A stretch of DNA of 64,000 nucleotides from Acidovorax sp. HDW3 (GCF_011303755.1 NZ_CP049885.1:646001-710000), one strand, 5' to 3'; counted from the stretch's first letter, positions 11,647-21,251 are shown. Notes: generated by a model not told the origin, from the sequence alone. Program-made: numbers and translations.

Positions 11647-12819
11647 GTGACTGCCGCCGCCACCCTCAGCTGGCACGAGCAAGGCCAGGAACGCAGCGCC
11701 CTGTGGCGCAGCGAGAGCATGGCCGCGCCGCCCCGGCGCGTGCAGTGCGTGGACGACACCCTGAACGCCGACGCCGCCTACCGCCTGGCCTGCGAGGGCA
11801 CGGCGCTGCTGTGGCGCGGTGACTTCCACAACGCCCGCCAGCTGCTGCTGGCGCTGCAGCGGCGCCTGGCGCGCCCGCCGCGCAAGGGTGACAAGGGCGG
11901 TCAGGGCGGCAAGGGCGGTAAAGCGCCGCCGGCCAAGCCTTTTCCCGAAGCCTTTCACCTGCACCGCCTGGCGCAGGCCCAGCGTGCGCGCGTGTTGTCG
12001 ATGCTGCTCATCGAGCTGGCGGGCGACTACAGCGTGGCCCTGCGCCGCGCGCCCGACTGGCGCGCCGCCTGCACCGAGGCCTGGGGCCCGGCGCCGGGCC
12101 AGGCCCTGGTCATGCCGCTGCGCCAGCTGCTGGGCGCCAACGGCGCGCACGAGTGGCGCAAGAAAGGCGTGCCGATTCCTGCCCTGGGCGGCGCGCACAT
12201 CCACCCGCACTACGGCGTGTTCTCGCCGGTGCGCGGCGAATACGTCGAGCTGCTGGCCCAGGCGCCGCTGCCGCCCGCTTGTGCGCTGGCGTTCGACATC
12301 GGCGTCGGCACGGGCGTGCTCTCGGCCGTGCTCGCGCGCCGGGGCGTGGCGCGCATCGTCGCCACCGACCAGGACGCCCGCGCCCTGGCCTGCGCGCAGG
12401 ACAACCTGCAGCGCCTGGGTCTGGCGGCGCAGGTGCAGCTGCTGCACACCGATTTGTTTCCGCCGGGGCGGGCGCCGCTCATCGTCTGCAACCCGCCCTG
12501 GCTGCCCGGGCGTGCCAGCAGCGCCATCGAGCGCGCCGTGTACGACGAGGACAGCGCCATGCTGCGCGGCTACCTGGCGGGGCTCAAGGCGCACCTGGCG
12601 CCCGGGGGCGAGGGCTGGCTCATCCTCTCCGACCTGGCCGAGCACCTGGGCCTGCGCCCGCGTGCGCAGCTGCTGGCCTGGATCGAGGCCGCCGGCCTGC
12701 GCGTGCTCGCGCGCCACGACACGCGCGCGCAGCACCCCAAGGCGCAGGACGCGGCCGACCCGCTGCACGCCGCCCGCAGCGCCGAGCTGACGTCGCTCTG
12801 GCGCCTCGGAGTGCTATAA
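11647..12819 (+). CDS. Class I SAM-dependent methyltransferase (PrmC/HemK-like core)
   Basis: 390 residues from a GTG start. The C-terminal half is a Rossmann methyltransferase: FDIGVGTGVLSAVLARRG (SAM site), ATDQDARAL, and NPPW in IVCNPPWLPG, a motif shared by N-methyltransferases that modify Gln, Asn or adenine. The N-terminal 190 residues are not recognised and include a low-complexity Lys/Gly stretch (residues about 79-97, RKGDKGGQGGKGGK). The stop codon TAA falls within a dispersed repeat (CTATAAA). Substrate unknown; a protein or rRNA methylation role is inference from the NPPW motif. Confidence 0.82.
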   Translation: MTAAATLSWHEQGQERSALWRSESMAAPPRRVQCVDDTLNADAAYRLACEGTALLWRGDFHNARQLLLALQRRLARPPRKGDKGGQGGKGGKAPPAKPFPEAFHLHRLAQAQRARVLSMLLIELAGDYSVALRRAPDWRAACTEAWGPAPGQALVMPLRQLLGANGAHEWRKKGVPIPALGGAHIHPHYGVFSPVRGEYVELLAQAPLPPACALAFDIGVGTGVLSAVLARRGVARIVATDQDARALACAQDNLQRLGLAAQVQLLHTDLFPPGRAPLIVCNPPWLPGRASSAIERAVYDEDSAMLRGYLAGLKAHLAPGGEGWLILSDLAEHLGLRPRAQLLAWIEAAGLRVLARHDTRAQHPKAQDAADPLHAARSAELTSLWRLGVL

Positions 12820-12867
12820 ATTTCATAGCTGCTTGCGCTTGTGTATCAAGCGCTGGAGCCTGATTTG
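12812..12867 (+). repeat. Dispersed repeat between methyltransferase gene and dusC
   Basis: A near full-length copy: CTATAAA, then ATAGCTGCTTGCGCTTGTG, then GCGCTGGAGCCTGATTTG. Its 5' end supplies the stop codon of the upstream gene and its 3' end (TTG at 12865) the probable start codon of dusC. Confidence 0.85.
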
Positions 12868-13854
12868 ACCCATAAACCACTGCTGCTGGCGCCGATGGAG
12901 GGCCTGCTCGACTGGGTGCTGCGCGACCTGCTCACGCGCGTCGGCGGCGTCGATCGCTGCGTCAGCGAGTTCATCCGCATCACCGACCAGCTGCTGCCCG
13001 AGCGGGTGTTTTTGCGCACCCTGCCGGAGCTGCAAAACGGCAGCTGTACGCCCGCGGGCGTGCCGGTGCGCGCGCAGCTGCTGGGCTCGAACCCGGCCTG
13101 CATGGCCGAGAACGCCGCGCGCCTGGCGCAGCTGGGCGCCGAAGGCATAGACCTGAACTTTGGCTGCCCGGCCAAGACCGTGAACCGCCACGGCGGCGGC
13201 GCCGCGCTGCTGCGCGAGCCCGAGCGCATTGGCGCCGTCGTGGCCGCCGTGCGCCGCGCCGTGCCGGCGGCGCTGCCGGTGTCGGCCAAGATGCGCCTGG
13301 GCTGGAGCGACAGCGCGCAGGCGCTCGATTGCGCCCTGGCGATGCAGGATGGCGGCGCGGGCGAGATCGTGGTGCACGCGCGCACCAAGGAGGACGGCTA
13401 CCGTCCGCCGGCCTACTGGGAGCGCATTCCCGCGCTGCGTGCGGCGCTGCGCGTGCCGCTGGTGGCCAATGGCGAAATCTGGACGCTCGAAGATGCGCTG
13501 CGCTGCCGCGCGCTCGCCGGCTGCGACGCGCTCATGCTCGGGCGCGGCGCCGTTGCCGACCCGGGGCTGGCGCTGGCGATCCGCGCGCACGACGCTGGCC
13601 AGTGCGGCGCTGCCGTGCTGCCCTGGAGTGCGCTGGTGCCGCAGCTGCAGGCGTTCTGGCAGCTGGTCAGCGGCTGCATGTCGGCGCACCAGCGCGCCGG
13701 GCGCATCAAGCAGTGGCTCAACCTGCTGCGCCGGCGCTACCCCGAGGCCGAGGTGGCGTTTGCCGAGCTGCGCCTGCTGCGCGAGGCGCCGGCCATCACG
13801 GCCTGGGTGCAGCAGCTGGCGCCAGCTGTGCAATCGCCTGCGCCAGGGCGTTGA
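12865..13854 (+). CDS. dusC: DusC, tRNA-dihydrouridine(16) synthase
   Basis: Flavoenzyme that reduces U16 of tRNA to dihydrouridine. 329 residues from the TTG at 12865, which gives MTHKPLLLAPMEGLLDW, matching the N-terminus of E. coli DusC; a GTG at 12841 would add eight residues encoded by the repeat. Visible features: APMEG FMN-site motif, DLNFGCPAKTVNRHGGGA with catalytic Cys101, VHARTKEDGY, and GEIWTLEDA/CDALMLGRGA of the TIM barrel, then the DusC helical domain (RIKQWLNLLRRRYPEA). The 3' end overlaps the convergent selU by 59 bases. Confidence 0.93.
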   Translation: MTHKPLLLAPMEGLLDWVLRDLLTRVGGVDRCVSEFIRITDQLLPERVFLRTLPELQNGSCTPAGVPVRAQLLGSNPACMAENAARLAQLGAEGIDLNFGCPAKTVNRHGGGAALLREPERIGAVVAAVRRAVPAALPVSAKMRLGWSDSAQALDCALAMQDGGAGEIVVHARTKEDGYRPPAYWERIPALRAALRVPLVANGEIWTLEDALRCRALAGCDALMLGRGAVADPGLALAIRAHDAGQCGAAVLPWSALVPQLQAFWQLVSGCMSAHQRAGRIKQWLNLLRRRYPEAEVAFAELRLLREAPAITAWVQQLAPAVQSPAPGR

Positions 13855-14866
13855 CCGAGGCGGGCGTTAAATCGTCGGTGGCGACGCTTTGGCGCGTGGC
13901 CCACTGGAACAGGTTTTTGCTCTGCGAGCGCTGGTACAGCGGGTCGTAGTGCAGCGCCATCAGCTCCGCAAACAAGGGCGCCAGGGTGCGCTCGTGTGCC
14001 CAGGCCTGCCAGCGGGCAATGACCTCGCTGCCGTGCAATTCCTTGAGGGTGCCCAGCAGCCGCGCCAGCTGCGCCGGGTCGTCGCCCAGGTTGGCGTAGT
14101 CGCGCAGCAGGAAATCCAGGCGTGCGGCGGTGCCGGCCTCAATCTCGATGCAGGGGCTGGCGCGCAGGCGGCCGAGCAGCGCCAGGGGCACGTTCAGGCG
14201 GCCAATGCGCGCGCTTTCGGCCTCGATGTAGATCGGACGCTGCAGATCCATGGCGTCGAGGGCGGCGACGATCTGCGTCTCGAACGCGGTTTGTGCCGGC
14301 TGCGCCACGCCGGGCAGGGCACCGAGCACCGAGCCCCGGTGGCGGGCAAACCCTTCGAGGTCGAGCACCTGCGCGCCCTGCGCGGCCAGCGCCTGCAGCA
14401 CGCGCGTCTTGGCGCTGCCGGTGGGGCCGCAGAGTACGCGCAGCGCCAGCTGCGGCGCCAGGGCGTCGAGCTGGTCGATGACGTGGCGGCGCCAGGCTTT
14501 GTAGCCGCCGTACATTTGCTGCGCATCCCAGCCCACCAGGCGCAGCCACTGCACCATGGTGCCGCTGCGCATCCCGCCGCGCCAGCAATACACCAGCGGG
14601 CGCCAGTGCGCGGGTTGCTCGGCCAGCGGGCCGCGCAGGTGCGCCGCCAGGTTGGCCGCCACCATGGCGCCGCCCACGCGCCGTGCCTCAAAGGCGCCTT
14701 GCTGCTTGTACAGCGTGCCGACGATGACGCGCTCTTCGTTGCTCAGTACCGGCAGGTTGATGGCGCCGGGGATGTGGTCGAGGGCGAATTCTGCGGGCGT
14801 GCGGGCGTCGATCAGGGTGTCGTAGCGGTGCCGGTCCGTGACGCGGCAGGGGGGGCGGTGGCTCAT
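13796..14866 (-). CDS. mnmH: MnmH/SelU, tRNA 2-selenouridine synthase
   Basis: Converts 2-thiouridine at wobble position 34 of some tRNAs to 2-selenouridine through a geranylated intermediate. 356 residues: an N-terminal rhodanese domain (LIDARTPAEFALDHIPGAINLP, catalytic Cys94 in VYCWRGGMRSG) followed by a P-loop domain with GPTGSAKTRVLQAL. Both parts and the length are typical. It lies 36 bases downstream of sufT on the same strand and could be the last gene of the suf transcript. Its 3' end runs 59 bases into dusC on the other strand. Confidence 0.93.
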   Translation of the reverse strand: MSHRPPCRVTDRHRYDTLIDARTPAEFALDHIPGAINLPVLSNEERVIVGTLYKQQGAFEARRVGGAMVAANLAAHLRGPLAEQPAHWRPLVYCWRGGMRSGTMVQWLRLVGWDAQQMYGGYKAWRRHVIDQLDALAPQLALRVLCGPTGSAKTRVLQALAAQGAQVLDLEGFARHRGSVLGALPGVAQPAQTAFETQIVAALDAMDLQRPIYIEAESARIGRLNVPLALLGRLRASPCIEIEAGTAARLDFLLRDYANLGDDPAQLARLLGTLKELHGSEVIARWQAWAHERTLAPLFAELMALHYDPLYQRSQSKNLFQWATRQSVATDDLTPASVNALAQAIAQLAPAAAPRP

Positions 14867-14902
14867 GGGGGCGCGATGATAAACGCCGCGCTCAGAGGCG
14901 GC

Positions 14903-15457
14903 TCATAACCCCAGCGTCAGCTGCGCCTCTTCGCTCATCATGGAGCGCTCCCAGGGCGGGTCGAACACCAGGTTGACGGTGATCTCGCCCACGCGCGGCA
15001 GGGCCAGCACCTTGTCGCAGACTTCGTTGGCAATCGACTCGCCCATGCCGCAGCCGGGGGCGGTGAGCGTCATGGTGACCACGGCGCGCACCTGGTCGCT
15101 GCCGTCGAGCGGCTCGAAGTCGAGCTTGTAGACCAGGCCCAGATCGACGATGTTGACCGGGATCTCGGGGTCGTAGCAGGTGCGCAGCGTGTCCCACACC
15201 AGGGGTTCGAGGTCGTCCAGGTGCAGGTCGGCCGGGGCGCTGATGGCCTGGGGCGGCTCTTTGCCGATGGCGTCGGCGTCCTGGCCTTTCAGGCGCACCA
15301 TCTGCCCCTGCGCCACCAGGGTGAAGGAGCCGCCCAGGGCCTGGGTGATCTGCACGATCTGGCCTTCCTGCAGTTCGTAGGGCTGGCCGCTGGGCACGGT
15401 TTCCACCATCACGGTGCGGCGCACCAGCACGTCTTCGCGTTCGCGGCGGTGCATCAT
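14903..15457 (-). CDS. sufT: SufT, iron-sulfur cluster assembly factor (DUF59)
   Basis: 184 residues from the ATG at 15457, which has AAGGAG seven bases upstream and overlaps the sufU stop by four bases (ATGA). The N-terminal 80 residues are specific to SufT; the C-terminal DUF59/MIP18 domain shows TCYDPEIPVNIVDLGLVY, APGCGMGESIANEV and VFDPPWERSMMSEEAQLTLGL. SufT helps mature Fe-S proteins as a carrier or targeting factor in organisms with SufBCDSU. Its place at the end of this operon fits that role. Confidence 0.92.
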   Translation of the reverse strand: MMHRREREDVLVRRTVMVETVPSGQPYELQEGQIVQITQALGGSFTLVAQGQMVRLKGQDADAIGKEPPQAISAPADLHLDDLEPLVWDTLRTCYDPEIPVNIVDLGLVYKLDFEPLDGSDQVRAVVTMTLTAPGCGMGESIANEVCDKVLALPRVGEITVNLVFDPPWERSMMSEEAQLTLGL

Positions 15458-15921
15458 GGCTGCGCTCCTTCTTCGGTGCTCACGGCCTGCGCGTCGTTGC
15501 TTGCAATGGCGTGCATGAGCGCGTGCCAGCCCAGCAGCGCGCACTTGATGCGGCTGGGGTACTGGCGCACGCCCGCCAGGCTCACGAGCTTGCCCAGCGG
15601 CGCTTCCTCGGGGTCTTCCTCGCCCGTGAGCACGGCGCGAAAGTGCTGCTGCAAAGTCTTGGCCACGTCCACGTCGCGGCCCTTGACGGCCTCGGTCATC
15701 ATCGAGGTCGAGGCCATGCAGATGGCGCAGCCCTGGCCGGAAAAGCGGATGTCCTGCACAGTGCTGCCGTCCATGCGCAGCTCCACGGCCACGCGGTCGC
15801 CGCACGAGGGGTTGGTGCCCTGCGCCTGGTGCGTGGGGTCTTGCAGGTGGCCGAAGTTGCGCGGGGCGCGTTTGTGCTCCAGCACCACTTCCTGGTAAAG
15901 ATCGTTTTCTGCGCTGCTCAT
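15454..15921 (-). CDS. sufU: SufU, SUF-system NifU-like sulfur-transfer/scaffold protein
   Basis: 155 residues. The zinc-binding set of SufU is present: Cys40 and Asp42 in NPSCGD, Cys65 in GQGCAICMAS, and Cys127 in PSRIKCALLGW. It also has the extra segment before the last Cys (LGKLVSLAGVRQYPSR) that separates SufU from IscU. In Bacillus, SufU accepts sulfur from SufS and passes it to SufBCD. Start and stop overlap sufS and sufT by four bases each, so the three are translationally coupled. Confidence 0.94.
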   Translation of the reverse strand: MSSAENDLYQEVVLEHKRAPRNFGHLQDPTHQAQGTNPSCGDRVAVELRMDGSTVQDIRFSGQGCAICMASTSMMTEAVKGRDVDVAKTLQQHFRAVLTGEEDPEEAPLGKLVSLAGVRQYPSRIKCALLGWHALMHAIASNDAQAVSTEEGAQP

Positions 15922-17159
15922 CGGAGAACTTTCAGTGCGTGGGCAACGCCGTCGAGCAGGCGCTGCACCTCGTCGGGGGTGTTGTAGAGGGCAAAGGAGG
16001 CGCGGGTGGTCGGCCCCAGGCCCAGGTGGTCGTGCAGGGGCTGGGCACAGTGGTGGCCGGTGCGCACGGCGATGCCGCGCTCGTCGAGCAAGGTGCCGAT
16101 GTCGTGCGGGTGCACGTCCTGCACCACAAAGGACACCAGCGCGGCATCGACGGCGTGGGGCGCGAGCACCGTCACGCCGCCCAGCGCCTGCAGGCCCGCC
16201 ACGGCTTGCGCGCGCAGGTGGTGGATGTGCGCATCGATGCTGCTGCGGCCTATGCCGGTGATGAAGTCGGCCGCCGCCGCCAGGCCCACGGCGCCGGCGA
16301 CGTTGGGCGTGCCGCCTTCGAGGCGGGCGGGCAGGCCGGCGTACAGGGCGCGCTCGCAACTGACGTCTTCGACCATGTCGCCGCCCAGGCGCAGGGGGTA
16401 GAGGCGCTCAAGCGCCGCACGCCGCCCCACCAGGGCGCCCGTGCCCATGGGGCCGTACATCTTGTGGCCGGAGAAGGCCATGAAGTCGCACGCCAGATCG
16501 GCCAGCGCCGGCATGGCGTGGGCCACGGCCTGGGCGGCGTCGAGCACGGTGAGTGCGCCCACGGCCTGGGCCTGGGCCAGCAGGGCCTCGTAGGGCGGGC
16601 GCTCGCCGCTGGCGTTGGCCGTGGCCGTCAGCGCCAGCACGCGGGTGTGGGGCGTGAGGGCGGCGGCCAGGGTGGCTTCGGTGATGCGGCCAGCGGCATC
16701 GGGGCGCAGCACCACCAGCTCGGCGCCGCTCATGCGCGCGGCGTGTTGCCAGGGCACGAGGTTGGCGTGGTGCTCCAGCGCGGTGCTGATGATGCGGTCG
16801 CCCGGACGCAGCCAGGCGTGGCCGGGGCCGCCGGCCCACAGGCCCCAGGCGACCAGGTTCAGCGCCTCGGTCGTGCCGCTGGTGAAGACCAGTTCGTGCT
16901 GCTGGCCGGCGCCGACAAAGGCCTTGAGCGTGGCGCGGGCGCTGTCAAAAGCGTCGGTGGCGCGCTGGCTCAGGCTGTGCACGCCCCGGTGGATGTTGGC
17001 GCGGTCGTGCTGCTCAAACTGCTGCAGCACCTGCTGCACGGCCAGCGGTGTTTGCGTGGTGGCCGCGTTGTCCAGGTAGGCCAGCGGCTGGCCGTGGATG
17101 GTTTGCGCCAGGATGGGAAACTGCGCGCGCAGGGTAGGGGGGAGCAGGGGGCTAGCCAT
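15918..17159 (-). CDS. sufS: SufS, cysteine desulfurase
   Basis: PLP-dependent enzyme that removes sulfur from L-cysteine for Fe-S cluster assembly. 413 residues from the ATG at 17159, preceded by AGGAG; an upstream start at 17213 is less likely. PLP Lys233 in AFSGHKMYGPMGTGAL and catalytic Cys371 in VRTGHHCAQPL define the SufS (type II) class. The region usually reading VSNVLGT is changed to TATANASGE, a small divergence from E. coli SufS. The gene is separated from sufD by a 465-base repeat-rich gap but overlaps sufU. Confidence 0.95.
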   Translation of the reverse strand: MASPLLPPTLRAQFPILAQTIHGQPLAYLDNAATTQTPLAVQQVLQQFEQHDRANIHRGVHSLSQRATDAFDSARATLKAFVGAGQQHELVFTSGTTEALNLVAWGLWAGGPGHAWLRPGDRIISTALEHHANLVPWQHAARMSGAELVVLRPDAAGRITEATLAAALTPHTRVLALTATANASGERPPYEALLAQAQAVGALTVLDAAQAVAHAMPALADLACDFMAFSGHKMYGPMGTGALVGRRAALERLYPLRLGGDMVEDVSCERALYAGLPARLEGGTPNVAGAVGLAAAADFITGIGRSSIDAHIHHLRAQAVAGLQALGGVTVLAPHAVDAALVSFVVQDVHPHDIGTLLDERGIAVRTGHHCAQPLHDHLGLGPTTRASFALYNTPDEVQRLLDGVAHALKVLR

Positions 17160-17199
17160 GGCAGCGGCTCCTGTGCAGTGTGTTCTTGCGCGTGTGGCC

Positions 17200-17490
17200 C
17201 CCCCTCTCCCCAACCCTCTCCCGCAAGGGACTTATGTATGCACACATCTTTTTTTGATAGCGCACAACGCTTGTTTGGCGCTGGTTTGCACTCCCTCTCC
17301 CCTTGCGGGAGAGGGTTGGGGAGAGGGGTGAATAGGCAAGGTGCTGCCAGCGCCCCCTCTCCCCCGGCCCCTCCCCCGCGAGGGGGGAGGGGAGCAAAAA
17401 CCGCTCTTTGACCAGGCGGATGGGAGCCGTCAAAAGATGTGTGCATACACAAGCCCGCAAGGGGAGAGGGAGTGAATGCGGGTGCAGGCT
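17200..17490. repeat. Composite inverted-repeat element in the suf operon
   Basis: A perfect 18-bp inverted repeat (TGTATGCACACATCTTTT at 17235-17252 and its complement at 17432-17449) frames about 180 bases. Outside and inside it are GC-rich palindromes with CCCTCTCCCC and CCGCAAGGGGAGAGGG (17205-17230, 17289-17328, 17351-17394, 17455-17475). A dispersed-repeat copy, TTGATAGCGC...CGCTTGT, lies at 17250-17288. No protein frame is credible here. It looks like a non-autonomous, MITE-like insertion; that origin is inference. Confidence 0.65.
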
Positions 17491-17503
17491 GGGCGCGGCC
17501 ATG

Positions 17504-17614
17504 CTCCCCTCCCCCCGCGTGGGGGAGGGGCTGGGGGAGAGGGGGTTGAGGTTAAAAATGGCGCTAACGCTTGCTGGGTAAGCGCTAGCAGCTATCAAAT
17601 TAATAGCTATCAAA
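17504..17614 (-). repeat. GC-rich palindrome and dispersed repeat upstream of sufD stop side
   Basis: 17504-17545 holds another CCCCTCCCCC...GGGGGAGGGG palindrome. 17551-17614 holds a dispersed repeat on the minus strand (TTTGATAGCTGCTAGCGCTT) plus an extra ATAGCTATCAAA. It completes the gene-free interval 17160-17624, in which no other function was seen. Confidence 0.7.
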
Positions 17615-17624
17615 TCCATGGCTT

Positions 17625-18848
17625 TCATGCGGTGCTCCCGCTGCCGCCCTGGGCGTGCGTGGCCAGGCGCTGGGCGAGCCAGCCGGTGTCGAGCCACTGG
17701 CCCAGCCAGTCGCTGCCTGGCAGGGTGGCTTCGAGTACGGCGCGGGCCATGCCCTGGGTGATGAGGGCGCGGGCCTCGGCCTCGGCCAGGCCGCGTTGGC
17801 GGGCGTAGAACAGGGCGTCTGGTGGCAGCGCGCCCCAGGTGGCGCCGTGGGCGGCCTGCACCTGGTCGTGCAGGATTTCCAGGTGCGGGCGCAGGATCAG
17901 GCGCGGCGCGCCGTCCAGTGGAATGCCCGTGAGGCGCTGCAGCACCTGGGCCTCGTCGGCGCCGGGGGCGATGCGGGTGTAGGCGTTGCTCACGGCGCGC
18001 GCGCCGCTGTGCGCCAGCACCAGGGAGCGCACGGCGCTGTGGCTGTGCGCAGCTTGCAGGTCGGTGTGGGTTTGCTGGTCGATTTGCTGGGCGTCGAGCA
18101 GCAAGAGCGCGCCCTGGCGGGCCTGCGCGCCCCGGCCTTGCAGCTGCACGCTGTGGCGCTGCAGGTGGTAGGCGCTGTCGCTGGCGACCAGGGCCTGGGC
18201 GTACTCGGCCTGCGCGGCCAGCGTGGCGTGCACGTGGTGCGCCCACTGCGCGCCGCTGCCGGGCGTGGCCAGGCGCAGGTGCTGCAGCTGCGCGCCCGCG
18301 CCCAGGCGGATGTGGCTGTGCAGGTTGTGCGTGCCGCTGCCCGCGTGCTCTTCGCGCAGCAGGCAGCGCGCGCCGGGCGCCAGCTCGACGATGAGCGCGG
18401 GCGCGCTGACGGCGCTGTGCGGCTGGTGGCGCAGCGTGATCACCACGGGGGGCGCATCCGCGCTGGCGGGCGCGGCAATGCGCAGGTGCAGGCCCTGGCG
18501 GCACAGGGCGCGGTGTGCCCAGGCAAAGGGTGCGGCTTCTTGCGCCTTGGCCGGGCCTGCGCCGGGGGCGGGCAGGGCGGCCAGGAGCGCGGCGCGGTCG
18601 CGGGCGTTGAGGGCGCTCAGCCATTGCACCTGCACGGCGTCGGCGCTGCCGCTGTCGATGTGCAGCTGCCATTCGGGTGCAGTTGGGGTGGTGGGGGCGA
18701 TGTTGTCGGGCGTGGCCTCGTCAGCGCCCAGCCACTGCGCCAGCGCGGGCGGGGGCAGGTGGTGGAAGGCTTCGCTGCGCCGGGCGATCCAGCCGCCTTG
18801 CTGCAGCTGGGCCTGGGCGGCCTGGCGGTCTTGCAGTGCGCTGTCCAT
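17625..18848 (-). CDS. sufD: SufD, Fe-S cluster assembly scaffold subunit
   Basis: Partner of SufB and SufC in the SufBC2D scaffold. 407 residues with the SufB/SufD beta-helix core; recognisable are the C-terminal PHLEILHDQVQAAHGATWGALPPDALFYARQRGL and EAEARALITQGMARAVLE segments. The N-terminal 150 residues are Ala/Gln-rich and weakly conserved, as usual. It starts two bases downstream of the sufC stop. A long repeat-containing gap follows before sufS. Confidence 0.94.
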   Translation of the reverse strand: MDSALQDRQAAQAQLQQGGWIARRSEAFHHLPPPALAQWLGADEATPDNIAPTTPTAPEWQLHIDSGSADAVQVQWLSALNARDRAALLAALPAPGAGPAKAQEAAPFAWAHRALCRQGLHLRIAAPASADAPPVVITLRHQPHSAVSAPALIVELAPGARCLLREEHAGSGTHNLHSHIRLGAGAQLQHLRLATPGSGAQWAHHVHATLAAQAEYAQALVASDSAYHLQRHSVQLQGRGAQARQGALLLLDAQQIDQQTHTDLQAAHSHSAVRSLVLAHSGARAVSNAYTRIAPGADEAQVLQRLTGIPLDGAPRLILRPHLEILHDQVQAAHGATWGALPPDALFYARQRGLAEAEARALITQGMARAVLEATLPGSDWLGQWLDTGWLAQRLATHAQGGSGSTA

Positions 18849-18850
18849 GT

Positions 18851-19633
18851 TCAGGCCCCTTGCGTGGCGGGGGTGGCGCTGGCGGCGGCAAAGCCGGTGC
18901 GGGCGATGCGCTGGGCCAGGGCCAGGTCGCCCACCTCGGCAATGCGGCCCTGGTCCAGGCGCAGCACGGCGCTGGGCGCGAGCTGCTCGATCATCTGCAG
19001 GTAGTGCGAGATGACGATGAAGGCCATGCCCGCCGCGCGCAGGCGGGCGACTTGCTCGACCACGGTGCGCACGCCGTCCACGTCCATGCCGGAGTCGATC
19101 TCGTCGAGCAGCGCCAGGCGCGGCTGCAGCAGGGTCAGCTGCAAGAGCTCGTTGCGCTTGCGCTCGCCGCCGGAGAAGCCCTCGTTCACCGGGCGGCCGA
19201 GCATGGCGGCGGGCAGGCCCAGGTCTTTGGCGGCGCTCTTGGCGCTGGTGAGGAAGTCAAAGGCGTCCAGCGGCGCCTCGCCCCGGGCCTCGCGCACGGC
19301 GTTGAGCGCGGTGCGGATGAAAAGGTTGTTCTTCACGCCCGGGATGTCCGGTGGCGCCTGGAAGGAGACGAACAGCCCGGCGCGGGCGCGCTCGTGCGCG
19401 GCCATGGCCAGCAGGTCTTGCCCGGCGAGCAGCGCCTGGCCGCCCTCGACGCGAAAGTTCGGGTGCCCGGCCAGCGCCAGCCCGAGGGTGGATTTGCCGC
19501 TGCCGTTGGCGCCCATCAGCACCGTGAGGCTGCCCGGCTGCACGTCAAACGACACCGACTGCAAGATGGTGCGCTCGCCAACGGCCACGCGCAGGTCGCG
19601 CACTTGCAGCAAGGGGGTGGGGGAGGTCGTCAT
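18851..19633 (-). CDS. sufC: SufC, Fe-S assembly ATPase
   Basis: ABC-type ATPase that drives the SufBCD scaffold in the cytoplasm; it is not a transporter. 260 residues with Walker A MGANGSGKST (residues 40-49), SufC-specific FQAPPDIPGV, signature GFSGGERKRNELLQ, Walker B LALLDEIDSGMDVDG and the switch His in VISHYLQMI. It lies between sufB and sufD; a dispersed repeat fills the sufB-sufC gap. Confidence 0.96.
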   Translation of the reverse strand: MTTSPTPLLQVRDLRVAVGERTILQSVSFDVQPGSLTVLMGANGSGKSTLGLALAGHPNFRVEGGQALLAGQDLLAMAAHERARAGLFVSFQAPPDIPGVKNNLFIRTALNAVREARGEAPLDAFDFLTSAKSAAKDLGLPAAMLGRPVNEGFSGGERKRNELLQLTLLQPRLALLDEIDSGMDVDGVRTVVEQVARLRAAGMAFIVISHYLQMIEQLAPSAVLRLDQGRIAEVGDLALAQRIARTGFAAASATPATQGA

Positions 19634-19652
19634 GGGGTGGGGTTCCTGTTAT

Positions 19653-19720
19653 TTGCTATTGTTTTGATAGCTGCTGGCGCTTGTCCATTGGGCGTTGCAG
19701 CCTGATTTGTTCTTGAAAAT
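19653..19720 (+). repeat. Dispersed repeat between sufB and sufC
   Basis: One of the most complete copies: TTTGCTATTGTTTTGATAGC, CTGCTGGCGCTTGTCC, then GGGCGTTGCAGCCTGATTTG and TTCTTGAAAAT. It occupies most of the 94-base sufB-sufC gap, in the orientation opposite to the operon. Confidence 0.9.
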
Positions 19721-19727
19721 CGCAGTG

Positions 19728-21209
<1,482 letters not shown>

Positions 21210-21236
21210 GGTGGGGTGGGGTTGTTTTTATAAACG

Positions 21237-21251
21237 TGCATATCGTATGCA
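21237..21251. promoter_or_regulatory. Palindrome upstream of sufB
   Basis: TGCATA and TATGCA arms separated by three bases, 28 bases before the sufB start (minus strand). It could be an operator for the suf operon; the regulator is not identified and the sequence does not match a site I can name. Confidence 0.3.

Noticed and set aside
15458-16359. Longer upstream starts for sufT and sufU
   Set aside because: The extra N-terminal residues are frame-shifted readings of the preceding genes; the ATG starts with four-base overlaps fit the family N-termini.
17200-17490. A CRISPR array in the repeat-rich suf gap
   Set aside because: The repeats are palindromic, uneven in length and spacing, with no regular unique spacers and no cas genes nearby.
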